A DNA stretch of 22,376 nt from Candidatus Latescibacterota bacterium (GTDB lineage: Bacteria > Latescibacterota > UBA2968 > UBA8231), in the NCBI GenBank assembly GCA_022826515.1, contig JAJDUT010000074.1:1-22376 (forward strand), read 5' to 3'. Below, piece by piece: positions 16,601 to 22,376 of the stretch; the first letter of the stretch is position 1; each line of letters starts with the position of its first letter. A program made the translations under genes and the position numbers. The notes below the pieces were generated by a model. The model saw nothing but the letters and a program-made list of their open reading frames with translations. It had not been told where the DNA came from and did not search any database.

Positions 16601-16816
16601 CTGATCCCAATGGCCGCGGGCAATTCCAAGATGGTGGGCTTGGAGTATGCGCCGCTGGGCAGGACGATGATCGGGGGTCTGCTGGCGGCGATGGTGTTGA
16701 CGCTTTTGTTGGTGCCGCTGTTTTACACCTTTTTCGACGATTTCCGCACGGCGATGCAGCGGATTATGACATCGGCGTTTGGGCGCAAAGAAGAGGCGAA
16801 CGGCTCACCGTCCTAA
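13673..16816 (+). CDS. RND efflux pump (HAE1-like), normal length
   Basis: A 1047-residue inner-membrane RND exporter, second pump of the operon. TM1 lies near 17-36. TM4 carries LGLVVDNAIVIVENIYR (about 400-416) with the conserved Asp. The TM6-TM7 linker is short (STKKERGESR) and lacks the insertion of the upstream pump. TM10 has GVVVNNAIVLIDLANR (about 926-941). AGGAGGAA (13662-13669) overlaps the upstream stop and precedes the ATG by three bases. Two different pumps with one adaptor resemble MdtB-MdtC systems, where the two form a mixed trimer; here this is inferred from order alone. No outer-membrane channel gene is in the operon. The end overlaps the convergent glycosyltransferase gene by 12 bp. 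Confidence 0.93.
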   Translation: MEKPNQYPLPRFSVNRPVTVVMSLVALLVVGYIAYTRIPLTLFPEGFDYPRLFAWASYPNAGAVEVEQKVVRHLEEAVAQVSRVKRIRSSAYNSGGNVRVEFQKGTDLQLAFAEMKDRLDRVMPELPDEIEQLWVRRWDQNDIPIMDGAIIFETQHADPRHLIDTYVEPALRRVDGVGNIELWGTPRKEVIVELDRDKVSSHRINVFEALNSLRAQNLTAPGGWVIEGGKKIYVRSVGRFQDVAELANTVVDPAHQLRLDDIAEVSYKRPPQDWVNRINRKESLGFGVTKASGANVVEVSTGVKEELEKLKDHPKLGGLDFKLFWNQGDQVINSVGNLKNSGLWGGLFAAMVLFFFLRAVRITLIITLAIPLSLLTTITVLYFIGWSLNVATMMGLMLSLGLVVDNAIVIVENIYRKRQEGIAPRTASIEGAGEVGLAVTMATLTTVVVFLPLILMSDEEMFSFWMLRIGLPVITGLVASLLIALIFIPLAALRLSTKKERGESRMILWCRQHYERSLGWVLNNRLDAFVIALVLFASIKIPMDGMERTDSQERNEVRMDLAFEMPSGQSLDQAEKFMTAVEDTVMAHQAEYNVEALRTYFRRGWGRVTLFFAEEEDVQWYEVAWDNLSVALGLKEQEYLTYKEVEKDLRERLYLPPGINLRVNWENSEQDARVNVSLYGEDTKVLIELAAEVERRLESIPGLLSVNTDMDRGGTELQVRLDRDQIQRFGVNPQQISGGIAYALRGTDINKFHTDDGREVDIRVRLANYDSQSLDDLRTQNFPTADGREVALESLADIYVERTLGNIRRENRQTMLNVSARAAKDRAQHLFAQVDQVMQGFEMPRGYRWDKGTRFVELEEQDQSQKFALIMSVTFVFLLMGVLFESFVLPLSVIVSIPFSFLGVYWVLYVTDTPFEIMSMIGSVILIGVVVNNAIVLIDLANRLRAAGKSRYDALLEAGRHRFRPILMTTFTTAFGLIPMAAGNSKMVGLEYAPLGRTMIGGLLAAMVLTLLLVPLFYTFFDDFRTAMQRIMTSAFGRKEEANGSPS

Positions 16817-18295
16817 GCGGAAGACCTGATAGGACACGGAGGGACAGCCAGCGCGGCGGCGATCTATTTCCGCGATTAGTTCCTGCCGTGGATACCTAGC
16901 GCGTAGCGATTCGGGAACCGTGCCGCCCGTTCGCACGGCGAAGAGCACTGCTTCTGGATAGGCCCCCTTACGCTGCCCGTAAAAATCCGTCAAGTCCCGG
17001 AATCTCGGATCATCAACCGTGTAATACTCTCGCTCGACCCTTCCGTAATACGCCAGCGCAAACGGTATGCTGTACTGCGTGCTCAGCAACGGTAGCGGTG
17101 GAACAACCTCCTCCACGTCCGCAGCGAAGCGACGCCAGCCGCTGTACTCGCAGAGCCGCTCGCTCCACGAGTAGGAAGGCTCGCGGATCCGGTCTTCCTG
17201 CGACACCAAACCAACATAGCTTGTGTCCAGCCCGCTGCGCACGGCGAGATCGCTGTAGAGACCGGGGTATTTCAGTCCTAGGCCGATGGCGAGTGATTGT
17301 AACAGTCCGGTGGCGACGACAGCGACGAGTAGCCAGCGTCTGGGCTGAACAGCAAACGCCACAGGCCACAGGCTCAGCAAGCCCGGCAGAATCCAGTTGC
17401 CTTTAATCTGACCGCGGCTGAGCGCGAAAAATAAAAAAGCGCCAATGATGCACAGCGCGGGGAGCAGGGCGAGGAGGTCGCGCTGTTTGGCTGCCCGCAC
17501 CAAGCCGGCATAGAGCAGGAACAGCAAAAACGGCGACAGAAAAAAGAGCGGACTGACCGCAAAGAAGAGCAGGCGCACGAGGGGATGGCCGAGGTCGTCA
17601 ATGCGCGAAAGGGTGCTCAACGTCTGCGGCAGATAGAAGTCGGTACTAAACTGGGCGTAGGAGAGCGGTGCGGCGACGGCGACAGCCGGCAGTAGGAACG
17701 CGGCGAGCCGGTGCCAACGCTCTTTCCCTCGTTGGTCGAGCGCGATCCACAGGCCAAGCCCGCCGACGAGAAAGGCACCCGAGTACTTGCAGAGGACGGC
17801 CAAGCCCGCCGCTAAACCCGTGTATATATACGGCCGGAGCGCATTGGTTGCTTCGGCCTGTCTCGCCATGCACAGGGCTAGCAGCCAACAGGGGACCAAG
17901 AAGCCATCGGGATGCAGGTAGGAGCTAGTGTGCCAAGCCCAGTGGCTGAGCGCGAAGGCCGCGGCAGCCCACAGCGCTAGTTGCTTGGCGAGACCCTGCA
18001 TCCTGCAAAGCCAATAGACGAGCGCAGTAGCAAGCGCGCCCAACAAAGCAGCGGGCAGCCGCAGAAACCATTCTTGGTGAGGGCAGAGCGCGTGGGCGAG
18101 CTTGCAGACGGCCAAGGGCAAGAGCGCGTAGGAGGCGTCGAGGTGCTGGCTCCAATACCAGTAAACGGCCTCGTCCTTGCCCAGCTCCACATCGGCGACC
18201 AGCCTGAGCTTGAGCAGGGTGTAAGCCCCCAGCAGAACGAGGCAGAGCAGATTGACGCTGTTGGGGCCGCCGCGTATATTGTGAAACCCGAACAC
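16805..18295 (-). CDS. GT39/ArnT-type polytopic membrane glycosyltransferase (PMT_2-like)
   Basis: A 496-residue protein with about ten to twelve hydrophobic helices through residue 340, then a soluble C-terminal domain (about 350-496). The first loop carries GKDEAVYWYW (Asp41, Glu42), the acidic pair of polyprenyl-phosphate-sugar transferases. HPDG (Asp130) in a later loop is also typical. These enzymes move a sugar from a lipid-phosphate carrier to lipid A, a polymer or protein at the periplasmic face. The acceptor is unknown. The start is a GTG at 18295 with no ribosome binding site, and no better upstream start is seen. The clpP promoter lies inside its first codons on the other strand, and its 3' end overlaps the second RND pump gene by 12 bp. 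Confidence 0.8.
   Translation of the reverse strand: MFGFHNIRGGPNSVNLLCLVLLGAYTLLKLRLVADVELGKDEAVYWYWSQHLDASYALLPLAVCKLAHALCPHQEWFLRLPAALLGALATALVYWLCRMQGLAKQLALWAAAAFALSHWAWHTSSYLHPDGFLVPCWLLALCMARQAEATNALRPYIYTGLAAGLAVLCKYSGAFLVGGLGLWIALDQRGKERWHRLAAFLLPAVAVAAPLSYAQFSTDFYLPQTLSTLSRIDDLGHPLVRLLFFAVSPLFFLSPFLLFLLYAGLVRAAKQRDLLALLPALCIIGAFLFFALSRGQIKGNWILPGLLSLWPVAFAVQPRRWLLVAVVATGLLQSLAIGLGLKYPGLYSDLAVRSGLDTSYVGLVSQEDRIREPSYSWSERLCEYSGWRRFAADVEEVVPPLPLLSTQYSIPFALAYYGRVEREYYTVDDPRFRDLTDFYGQRKGAYPEAVLFAVRTGGTVPESLRARYPRQELIAEIDRRRAGCPSVSYQVFRLGR
18252..18280 (+). promoter_or_regulatory. Sigma-70 type promoter of clpP
   Basis: TTGACG (18252-18257) and TATATT (18275-18280) are separated by exactly 17 bases, 5 of 6 matches each. 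The transcript would begin near 18287, giving a leader of about 43 bases with GGAG eight bases before the clpP ATG. The promoter lies within the 5' coding part of the divergent glycosyltransferase gene. Confidence 0.65.
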
Positions 18296-18329
18296 AGTAG
18301 AACAATTTCAGAGTTATGGAGATATTTTA

Positions 18330-18938
18330 ATGGCTGAAAAAGAAGAAAATTTACTCAAAACCCTGCAAGAAAAAGACCTAGAGCAGAGCCTGTACAAAGC
18401 GCGTAAGATATTTCTTTGGTCCGACGTCAACGACGAATCGGCCAAGGCCGTAGTCACTCGCCTGCTCTCATTGGACGTAGAGGATCCAACCGAAGAAATC
18501 GTCCTCTACATCAACAGTCCCGGCGGCTCGGTTCACGACGGCATGGCTATCTACGACGCCATGTTGGCGATTCAGGCACCCGTTTCCACGGTGTGCATGG
18601 GTATGGCCATGAGCATGGGCTCGTTCCTGCTGTCGGCTGGCGAGCCGGGGCGTCGCTTCGCCTGGCCGCACGCCCGGATTATGATCCATCAGCCGAGCCT
18701 TATGCAAACCATCACCGGCACGGCGATCGACCTCGACATCCGCGCCAAGGAGACCATCCGCCTGCGCGAAGAGCTAAACGCGCTCTACGCCAAGCACACC
18801 GGCCAAGATGTCGAAAAAATCTCCAAGGACACGGACCGCGACTTTTTCATGTCGGCCAAGGAAGCCAAGGAATACGGCCTGCTCGACGACATAATCACCA
18901 CCACGGCACCCTCGCCCAATGGGTATGCCCAAAAGTAG
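18330..18938 (+). CDS. clpP: ClpP-type serine protease, divergent form
   Basis: A 202-residue peptidase subunit of the ClpP fold. The triad is Ser95 in AMSMGSFLLSAG, His120 in RIMIHQPS and Asp167 in SKDTDRDF. The oxyanion strand YINSPGGSVHDGMAIYD (60-76) is intact. ClpP assembles a barrel that degrades proteins fed by ClpX or ClpA. It differs from housekeeping ClpP: the usual GQAASMGA is GMAMSMGS, and the Gly-rich, Gln-rich stretch after HQPS is LMQTITGTAIDLDI. The start lacks a long propeptide. No clpX or tig gene is adjacent, so this may be a paralogue. It has its own promoter and terminator and appears to be a single-gene unit. The symbol names the family, not proven orthology. Confidence 0.9.
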   Translation: MAEKEENLLKTLQEKDLEQSLYKARKIFLWSDVNDESAKAVVTRLLSLDVEDPTEEIVLYINSPGGSVHDGMAIYDAMLAIQAPVSTVCMGMAMSMGSFLLSAGEPGRRFAWPHARIMIHQPSLMQTITGTAIDLDIRAKETIRLREELNALYAKHTGQDVEKISKDTDRDFFMSAKEAKEYGLLDDIITTTAPSPNGYAQK

Positions 18939-18965
18939 CGCCGTCCCTTCGTTTCTTGCTCATCG

Positions 18966-18994
18966 CGCCGGTCCCAAACGGGGCCGGCGTTTTT
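18966..18994 (+). terminator. Rho-independent terminator of clpP
   Basis: A 10-bp stem CGCCGGTCCC / GGGGCCGGCG with one G-T pair and an AAAC loop is followed by TTTTT (18990-18994). It lies 28 bases after the clpP stop and touches the stop codon of the convergent mutM. On the minus strand no T tract follows, so it acts for clpP only. Confidence 0.9.
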
Positions 18995-19799
18995 ATTGGC
19001 AACTCGGGCAATAGAAGGTATTGCGCCCTCCCAAGTAGAAGCTCTCGATGGGCGCATCGCAGACGCGACAATCCTCGCCTTGGCGGCCGTACACGTGGAG
19101 CCGCTGCTGAAAGCGCCCGCCCGCGCCCGACCCCTGATAGTCGCTGATGGTCGTGCCGCCCTGGTCAATGGCGACGCGCAGCACCTTTTTGATCTCCTTG
19201 GCCAGCAGGGCTAAGCGCGGTGAATCAATGGCCGCGGCCGGGGTCGCCGGATGAATGCGCGCCCGGAAGAGGGCCTCGCTGGCGTAGATATTGCCCACGC
19301 CTACTACCGTGCGATTGTCCATAATGAGATTCTTAATCGGGCTTTTGCGCCGCTGGCATTGGGCTTGCAGATAGCGGGCGTTGAAGGCGCGCGAGAGCGG
19401 TTCGGGGCCAAGGTTCTGTAAGTACTGGCACGTATCCTCCTCGCCCCCGTCGAGCACCAGCACTAGGCCAAAGCGCCGCGGGTCGTTGAACACTACAGCA
19501 CCCCCGTCGGCAAACTCAAAGCCCACGTGGTCGTGCTTGGTGCCCCACGGCCGCAGGAGCAGATTGCCGCTCATGCCGAGATGAACCAACAGCGTCCGGT
19601 CCGCTTCCAAGTCGAGAAGGAGGAACTTGGCGCGGCGGCGCGCAGCCACAAAGCAGTCCCCGACCAAGGAGCGCAGCGCGGCTCTCGGCAACGGCTCGCG
19701 CAGGCGCTTTGTGCTGACGCGGACGCGAGTGATCGGCCGGCCTAACAGGTGGCACTCCATCGCACTGCGGACGGTTTCTACCTCGGGTAGCTCGGGCAT
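18993..19799 (-). CDS. mutM: Formamidopyrimidine-DNA glycosylase (Fpg/MutM)
   Basis: A 268-residue base-excision repair enzyme that removes 8-oxoguanine and ring-opened purines and nicks the strand. It starts MPELPEVETV, so Pro2 is the catalytic amine and Glu3 is present. Also visible are RRRAKFLLLDL (the DNA-binding Lys), LVHLGMSG, NDPRRFG, VGVGNIYASEALF and the C-terminal zinc finger CRVC...CPSCQ. The longer frame to 19877 adds 26 residues before the Pro-exposing Met, which would destroy catalysis, so the ATG at 19799 is the start. There is no ribosome binding site. A strong promoter ends six bases upstream, which points to leaderless translation. Length and motifs are normal. Confidence 0.96.
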   Translation of the reverse strand: MPELPEVETVRSAMECHLLGRPITRVRVSTKRLREPLPRAALRSLVGDCFVAARRRAKFLLLDLEADRTLLVHLGMSGNLLLRPWGTKHDHVGFEFADGGAVVFNDPRRFGLVLVLDGGEEDTCQYLQNLGPEPLSRAFNARYLQAQCQRRKSPIKNLIMDNRTVVGVGNIYASEALFRARIHPATPAAAIDSPRLALLAKEIKKVLRVAIDQGGTTISDYQGSGAGGRFQQRLHVYGRQGEDCRVCDAPIESFYLGGRNTFYCPSCQ

Positions 19800-19805
19800 G
19801 GGCAG

Positions 19806-19834
19806 AGTATAGAAGCCGCCCGTAGAAGCGTCAA
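19806..19834 (-). promoter_or_regulatory. Sigma-70 type promoter of mutM, probably leaderless
   Basis: On the minus strand TTGACG (19834-19829) is 17 bases from TATACT (19811-19806), each a 5 of 6 match. Only six bases separate the -10 box from the mutM ATG, so transcription should start at or next to the A of the start codon. No Shine-Dalgarno sequence is present. Confidence 0.7.
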
Positions 19835-19837
19835 ACA

Positions 19838-19865
19838 TTGCCGACCTTTCTACGGTTGGTATATT
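19838..19865 (+). promoter_or_regulatory. Probable promoter of the DUF5069 protein/C26 hydrolase operon
   Basis: TTGCCG (19838-19843, 4 of 6) is 16 bases from TATATT (19860-19865, 5 of 6). The transcript would start near 19872, about 30 bases before the ATG, with AGGAG between. Its -35 box is only three bases from the -35 box of the divergent mutM promoter. Confidence 0.55.
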
Positions 19866-19901
19866 GAAAACCCTCACCCCAAAACCTAGGAGCTATTCCT
19901 C

Positions 19902-21263
19902 ATGGATCTGACGAGACAACCACCTCGCCGCCCCTCCAACGCCCAAGTCGCTGGCATCGTCGGGCTGGCGCGCATGATCGACAAGGCGCGCGGCCACAAC
20001 GCCGAGACCATCGGCGAGTTCAAGTACGGAGACGACTCCGGCCTCGACGTCGAAGTGCTCGAATTTATCAATATGGACGCCGCTGAGTTCGCCGAGGCCG
20101 TCGATGAGCTAGACGACGAGACGTTAGGCGTCATGGCGCTGGAGTGCGCGCAGAAAGGCCAATCGGAGATCGACGCCTTCAACGAGGAACACCTTACCCG
20201 CGAGCCGCAAGACGAGCTACACGAGCGGCTACTCGTCGAGCGGATCGCCAAGTACGCCCCAGATCGCACGGACATCAAGACGGTCTTCGCCTCCATCGAA
20301 TTGGACGACTGGGGCGCATTCAGAGACCTAGACCTAACCGCCCAACCGCCGCGCAGCCCGTACCTCCGCAGCGTCTTCGGCGTAGCGGGCACGGCGCGCA
20401 TGGCCGACAAGGCGCGGGCGGTCACTTGCGGCAAGCTAGGCGAGTACCGCTTCGGTGCCGACTCCAGCCAAGACGCGGCCATCTTGGAATTCTTGGGCAT
20501 TGCAGAGGACGCCTTTCGCCAAGCCGCGTACGAAAACCCCAACGACGACGAGCTGAGCGAGTGGATCGCCGAGCGCTGCCAGAAGTCAGCCGCGGAAAAA
20601 AGCGCCTTCAGCGTCTGCCGCGCTAATGTCGGCCGCCACCCGGCCCACCCGCTCCACCATTCATATCACCCGGATATATTCGACGCCTCTGGTAACTACG
20701 ACCAAATGCGCGAACGGCTCGCCTCGCGCCGCGCCGAGATCGCGCCCGAGCGCACAGATGTCCAGAGCTTCTTCGACCTGCAAGACCTCGACGACGAGTT
20801 GAGCTTTGGCCTGACGGACTTGCGCCGGCACCCGCCGCGCAGCCCGTTTGATCTGAGCGTCGGCGGCCTCGCCTGCCTAGCACGGATGATCGACAAATTC
20901 CGCGCAGCGCATTGCAATTGTCTGGGCGAGTACTGGTACGGTGAGGATTCGGGTTTAGATCGCGCAGTGTTGGATTTTCTCGGTCTCGACCAAGAAGCCT
21001 TTGCCGAAGCAATCGCGGCCAACGGCACCGACGAGGCGCTGGAGGCGTGGCTGGACGAGCGGCTAGCCAACAAGAGCGAGGAAGACAAAGCCGAGTTTAA
21101 CCAACGGCTCCTGACCGCCAGCCCGCGCAACGACCGGCAGCAAGACTTTTTGCGCAACGCCATCGCCCAACTCGACGCCTCGCGCACCGACATTGAGAGC
21201 TTCGCGGCCCTGATCTTGCTCGACGACAAGGTCTTCTTCGCAAGGCTCAAGGCCGGCGTCTGA
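19902..21263 (+). CDS. Protein of three tandem DUF5069-like units, function unknown
   Basis: A 453-residue soluble protein, no signal peptide or membrane segment, strongly acidic. It is three copies of one unit at about 2-142, 143-303 and 304-450. Each has PPRxP, a helix ending in ARMIDKxR (once ARMADKAR), a GE[FY]xYGxDS core (residues 39-46, 180-187, 342-350) and an EFLG-type helix; these are the marks of DUF5069. Each unit then ends with a tail RTD[IV]x...LDD (122-136, 284-298, 428-442) that I do not recognise. DUF5069 proteins are usually one domain of about 150 residues. The second unit has an insertion rich in His (about 240-262). AGGAG lies nine bases before the ATG. The stop overlaps the next start. 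No biochemical role is known to me. Confidence 0.8.
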   Translation: MDLTRQPPRRPSNAQVAGIVGLARMIDKARGHNAETIGEFKYGDDSGLDVEVLEFINMDAAEFAEAVDELDDETLGVMALECAQKGQSEIDAFNEEHLTREPQDELHERLLVERIAKYAPDRTDIKTVFASIELDDWGAFRDLDLTAQPPRSPYLRSVFGVAGTARMADKARAVTCGKLGEYRFGADSSQDAAILEFLGIAEDAFRQAAYENPNDDELSEWIAERCQKSAAEKSAFSVCRANVGRHPAHPLHHSYHPDIFDASGNYDQMRERLASRRAEIAPERTDVQSFFDLQDLDDELSFGLTDLRRHPPRSPFDLSVGGLACLARMIDKFRAAHCNCLGEYWYGEDSGLDRAVLDFLGLDQEAFAEAIAANGTDEALEAWLDERLANKSEEDKAEFNQRLLTASPRNDRQQDFLRNAIAQLDASRTDIESFAALILLDDKVFFARLKAGV

Positions 21264-21955
21264 TGGCTCGCCCGCTCATCGGCATCACCAGCAGCCTAAA
21301 CGCCAACGGCGATCAAGTCCTCGAGTACCAATACGTGGACGTGGTCGAGCAGGCGGGTGGTGCCCCGCTCGTGCTGCCTATGACTACAGATCGTGCGGCG
21401 CTGCAAGCAGTACTCGAGCGCATCGACGGTCTGTTGATCACCGGCGGCCCGGGCATTGAGCGCGGCCTGATCGGCACCCTGCCCAGCGATCTCCCGCCGG
21501 TGGCAGCCAAGCGCGACCAAGCCGACCGCTGGAGCTTCGCGGCCGCGCAAGAGCGCCAGTTGCCGGTTTTGGGCATCTGCTACGGAATGCAGTTTATCAG
21601 CGCCGAGTTGGGCGGCACGATCTGGGCGGATGTGGAAGCCCAGCTCGGCGTTGAGCCGCATGCGCGGCAGCGTACTGCGGGCAATTGGATTGAGCACGAT
21701 CTCCAGGTAGAGCCGGGCACAGTGCTGGCTGAGCTGGCCCTTGCTGGCCCTTCGCGGGTCAATTCCAACCACATGCAGGCCATTGACCGGCCCGGCGCGG
21801 GCCTAGACATCAGCGGGCGCAGCGGCGATGGCATCGTGGAGGCGGTTGAGAGCGCGGATGGCCGCTTGATCGGCGTGCAGTTTCACCCGGAGCGGATGCC
21901 CGAGACGATTTGGGCGAAGCTCTTTGAGTACTTAGTGAAGCGGGCGGCGGGATAG
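21263..21955 (+). CDS. Class I glutamine amidotransferase-like hydrolase (peptidase C26, gamma-glutamyl-GABA hydrolase/PuuD type)
   Basis: A 230-residue stand-alone amidohydrolase. The nucleophile elbow is LGICYGMQ (Cys106) and the partners are in VQFHPE (His208, Glu210), a complete triad. The oxyanion strand is LLITGGPG (57-64). PuuD-type enzymes cleave gamma-glutamyl amides such as gamma-glutamyl-GABA. The usual length is 235-255, so this is slightly short. The ATG overlaps the TGA of the DUF5069 gene (TGATG), which couples their translation and suggests they work together. No polyamine-pathway gene is nearby, so the substrate may differ from PuuD. An IS4-type transposase ends 16 bases downstream on the other strand. 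Confidence 0.88.
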   Translation: MARPLIGITSSLNANGDQVLEYQYVDVVEQAGGAPLVLPMTTDRAALQAVLERIDGLLITGGPGIERGLIGTLPSDLPPVAAKRDQADRWSFAAAQERQLPVLGICYGMQFISAELGGTIWADVEAQLGVEPHARQRTAGNWIEHDLQVEPGTVLAELALAGPSRVNSNHMQAIDRPGAGLDISGRSGDGIVEAVESADGRLIGVQFHPERMPETIWAKLFEYLVKRAAG

Positions 21956-21971
21956 GGATTAGTAACTGATG

Positions 21972-22376
21972 TTACGCAGTTTTGAGGGTTTGTAGCTCCT
22001 CGAAGGCACATCGAATCGCCTTGAGATAGAGTCTGGCTCGCAGCGCGAAGTGCTTGAGTCGGTGCTTGCTGCGCAGGCTCTCCAAGCGCCCGGCGGCATA
22101 CAAGGCCATAAAACAGGGGTTGCTTTGGGTGCGTTCTCGTCGCGTCGGCGACTTAGCTAAGGCGGCGTGCGACTTGAGCGTTTTATGAAACGTCTCCACG
22201 TTCCACCGTTTTTGGTAGATGGCTTCGACGGTGGGGCCCTCACAGGTTAGATCGCTGCAGGCCAGATACAGGGTGCCGGTGCTGCCATCTTGGTGTGTAA
22301 AGACCTGCCGGAGTAGTAGGACGGGGAAATCCAGTCCTTTGATCCAGGCTTGCACCGGCTGATGTTCGGGCAACGG
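21972..22376 (-). mobile_element. C-terminal part of an IS4-type DDE transposase, cut by the window edge
   Basis: The minus-strand frame is open to the right edge and ends at 21972. It contains YQKRWNVETFHKTLK, a perfect match to the YREK spacing Y-x2-R-x3-E-x6-K of IS4-group transposases, in which the Glu is the last catalytic acid. Upstream, GTLYLACSDLTC fits the preceding strand. The catalytic Asp residues lie outside the window. The 3' part looks intact. A short inverted repeat AACTG/CAGTT (21964-21968, 21977-21981) spans the stop, but I cannot prove it is the element's end. Confidence 0.8.

Noticed and set aside
19800..19877. 26-residue N-terminal extension of MutM
   Set aside because: Fpg needs Pro2 exposed right after the initiator Met; the extension also runs through the predicted promoter.
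21964..21981. Inverted repeat AACTG-8-AACTG' at the transposase stop as an IS terminal repeat or terminator
   Set aside because: Only five bp, it overlaps the stop codon, has no T tract, and the other end of the element is outside the window.

Overview
The window is high-GC bacterial DNA (about 60% by eye) with densely packed genes, short operons and a mix of ATG, GTG and TTG starts. It looks like an uncultured Gram-negative member of the FCB-like phyla. Pointers are a secreted M28 peptidase ending in a CARDB-like and a FlgD/sorting-type C-terminal domain, RND efflux with a lipoprotein adaptor, a UbiA prenyltransferase with DGGGP-synthase-like motifs, and remnants of LamG and TIM-barrel sugar-isomerase genes. 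Latescibacterota or a relative is a plausible guess, but the sequence does not prove it.

Layout. 1-1095: an ArsR regulator plus a VOC/glyoxalase gene on the plus strand, wedged between two broken minus-strand genes (the 3' end of a LamG gene and the first 53 codons of a TIM-barrel isomerase). 1123-4520: a minus-strand operon read UbiA prenyltransferase, enolase-superfamily dehydratase, hisS. 4644-7379: plus-strand M28 metallopeptidase and HAD phosphatase. 7411-8525: minus-strand rhodanese and SirC-type siroheme synthase with overlapping stop and start. 8637-16816: plus-strand RND efflux operon (lipoprotein adaptor, a 1301-residue pump with two large insertions, and a normal-size 1047-residue pump). 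16805-18295: minus-strand GT39-type glycosyltransferase, overlapping the end of the second pump by 12 bp. 18330-18938: ClpP with a clear promoter and terminator. 18993-19799: minus-strand mutM. 19902-21955: plus-strand protein made of three DUF5069 units, translationally coupled to a class I glutamine-amidotransferase-like (peptidase C26) hydrolase. 21972-end: C-terminal part of an IS4-type transposase.

Working together. The adaptor and two pumps should form an export system that borrows an outer-membrane channel encoded elsewhere. Rhodanese and SirC suggest sulfur/siroheme metabolism. ArsR probably represses itself and the VOC gene from an operator lying inside its promoter. Two genes, arsR and mutM, have near-consensus promoters so close to the start codon that their mRNAs should be leaderless. 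The least explained parts are the triple-DUF5069/C26 pair and the pump with additional membrane helices and a periplasmic coiled coil. I found no CRISPR array, tRNA or rRNA. No stretch longer than about 200 bases lacks a gene or gene remnant.
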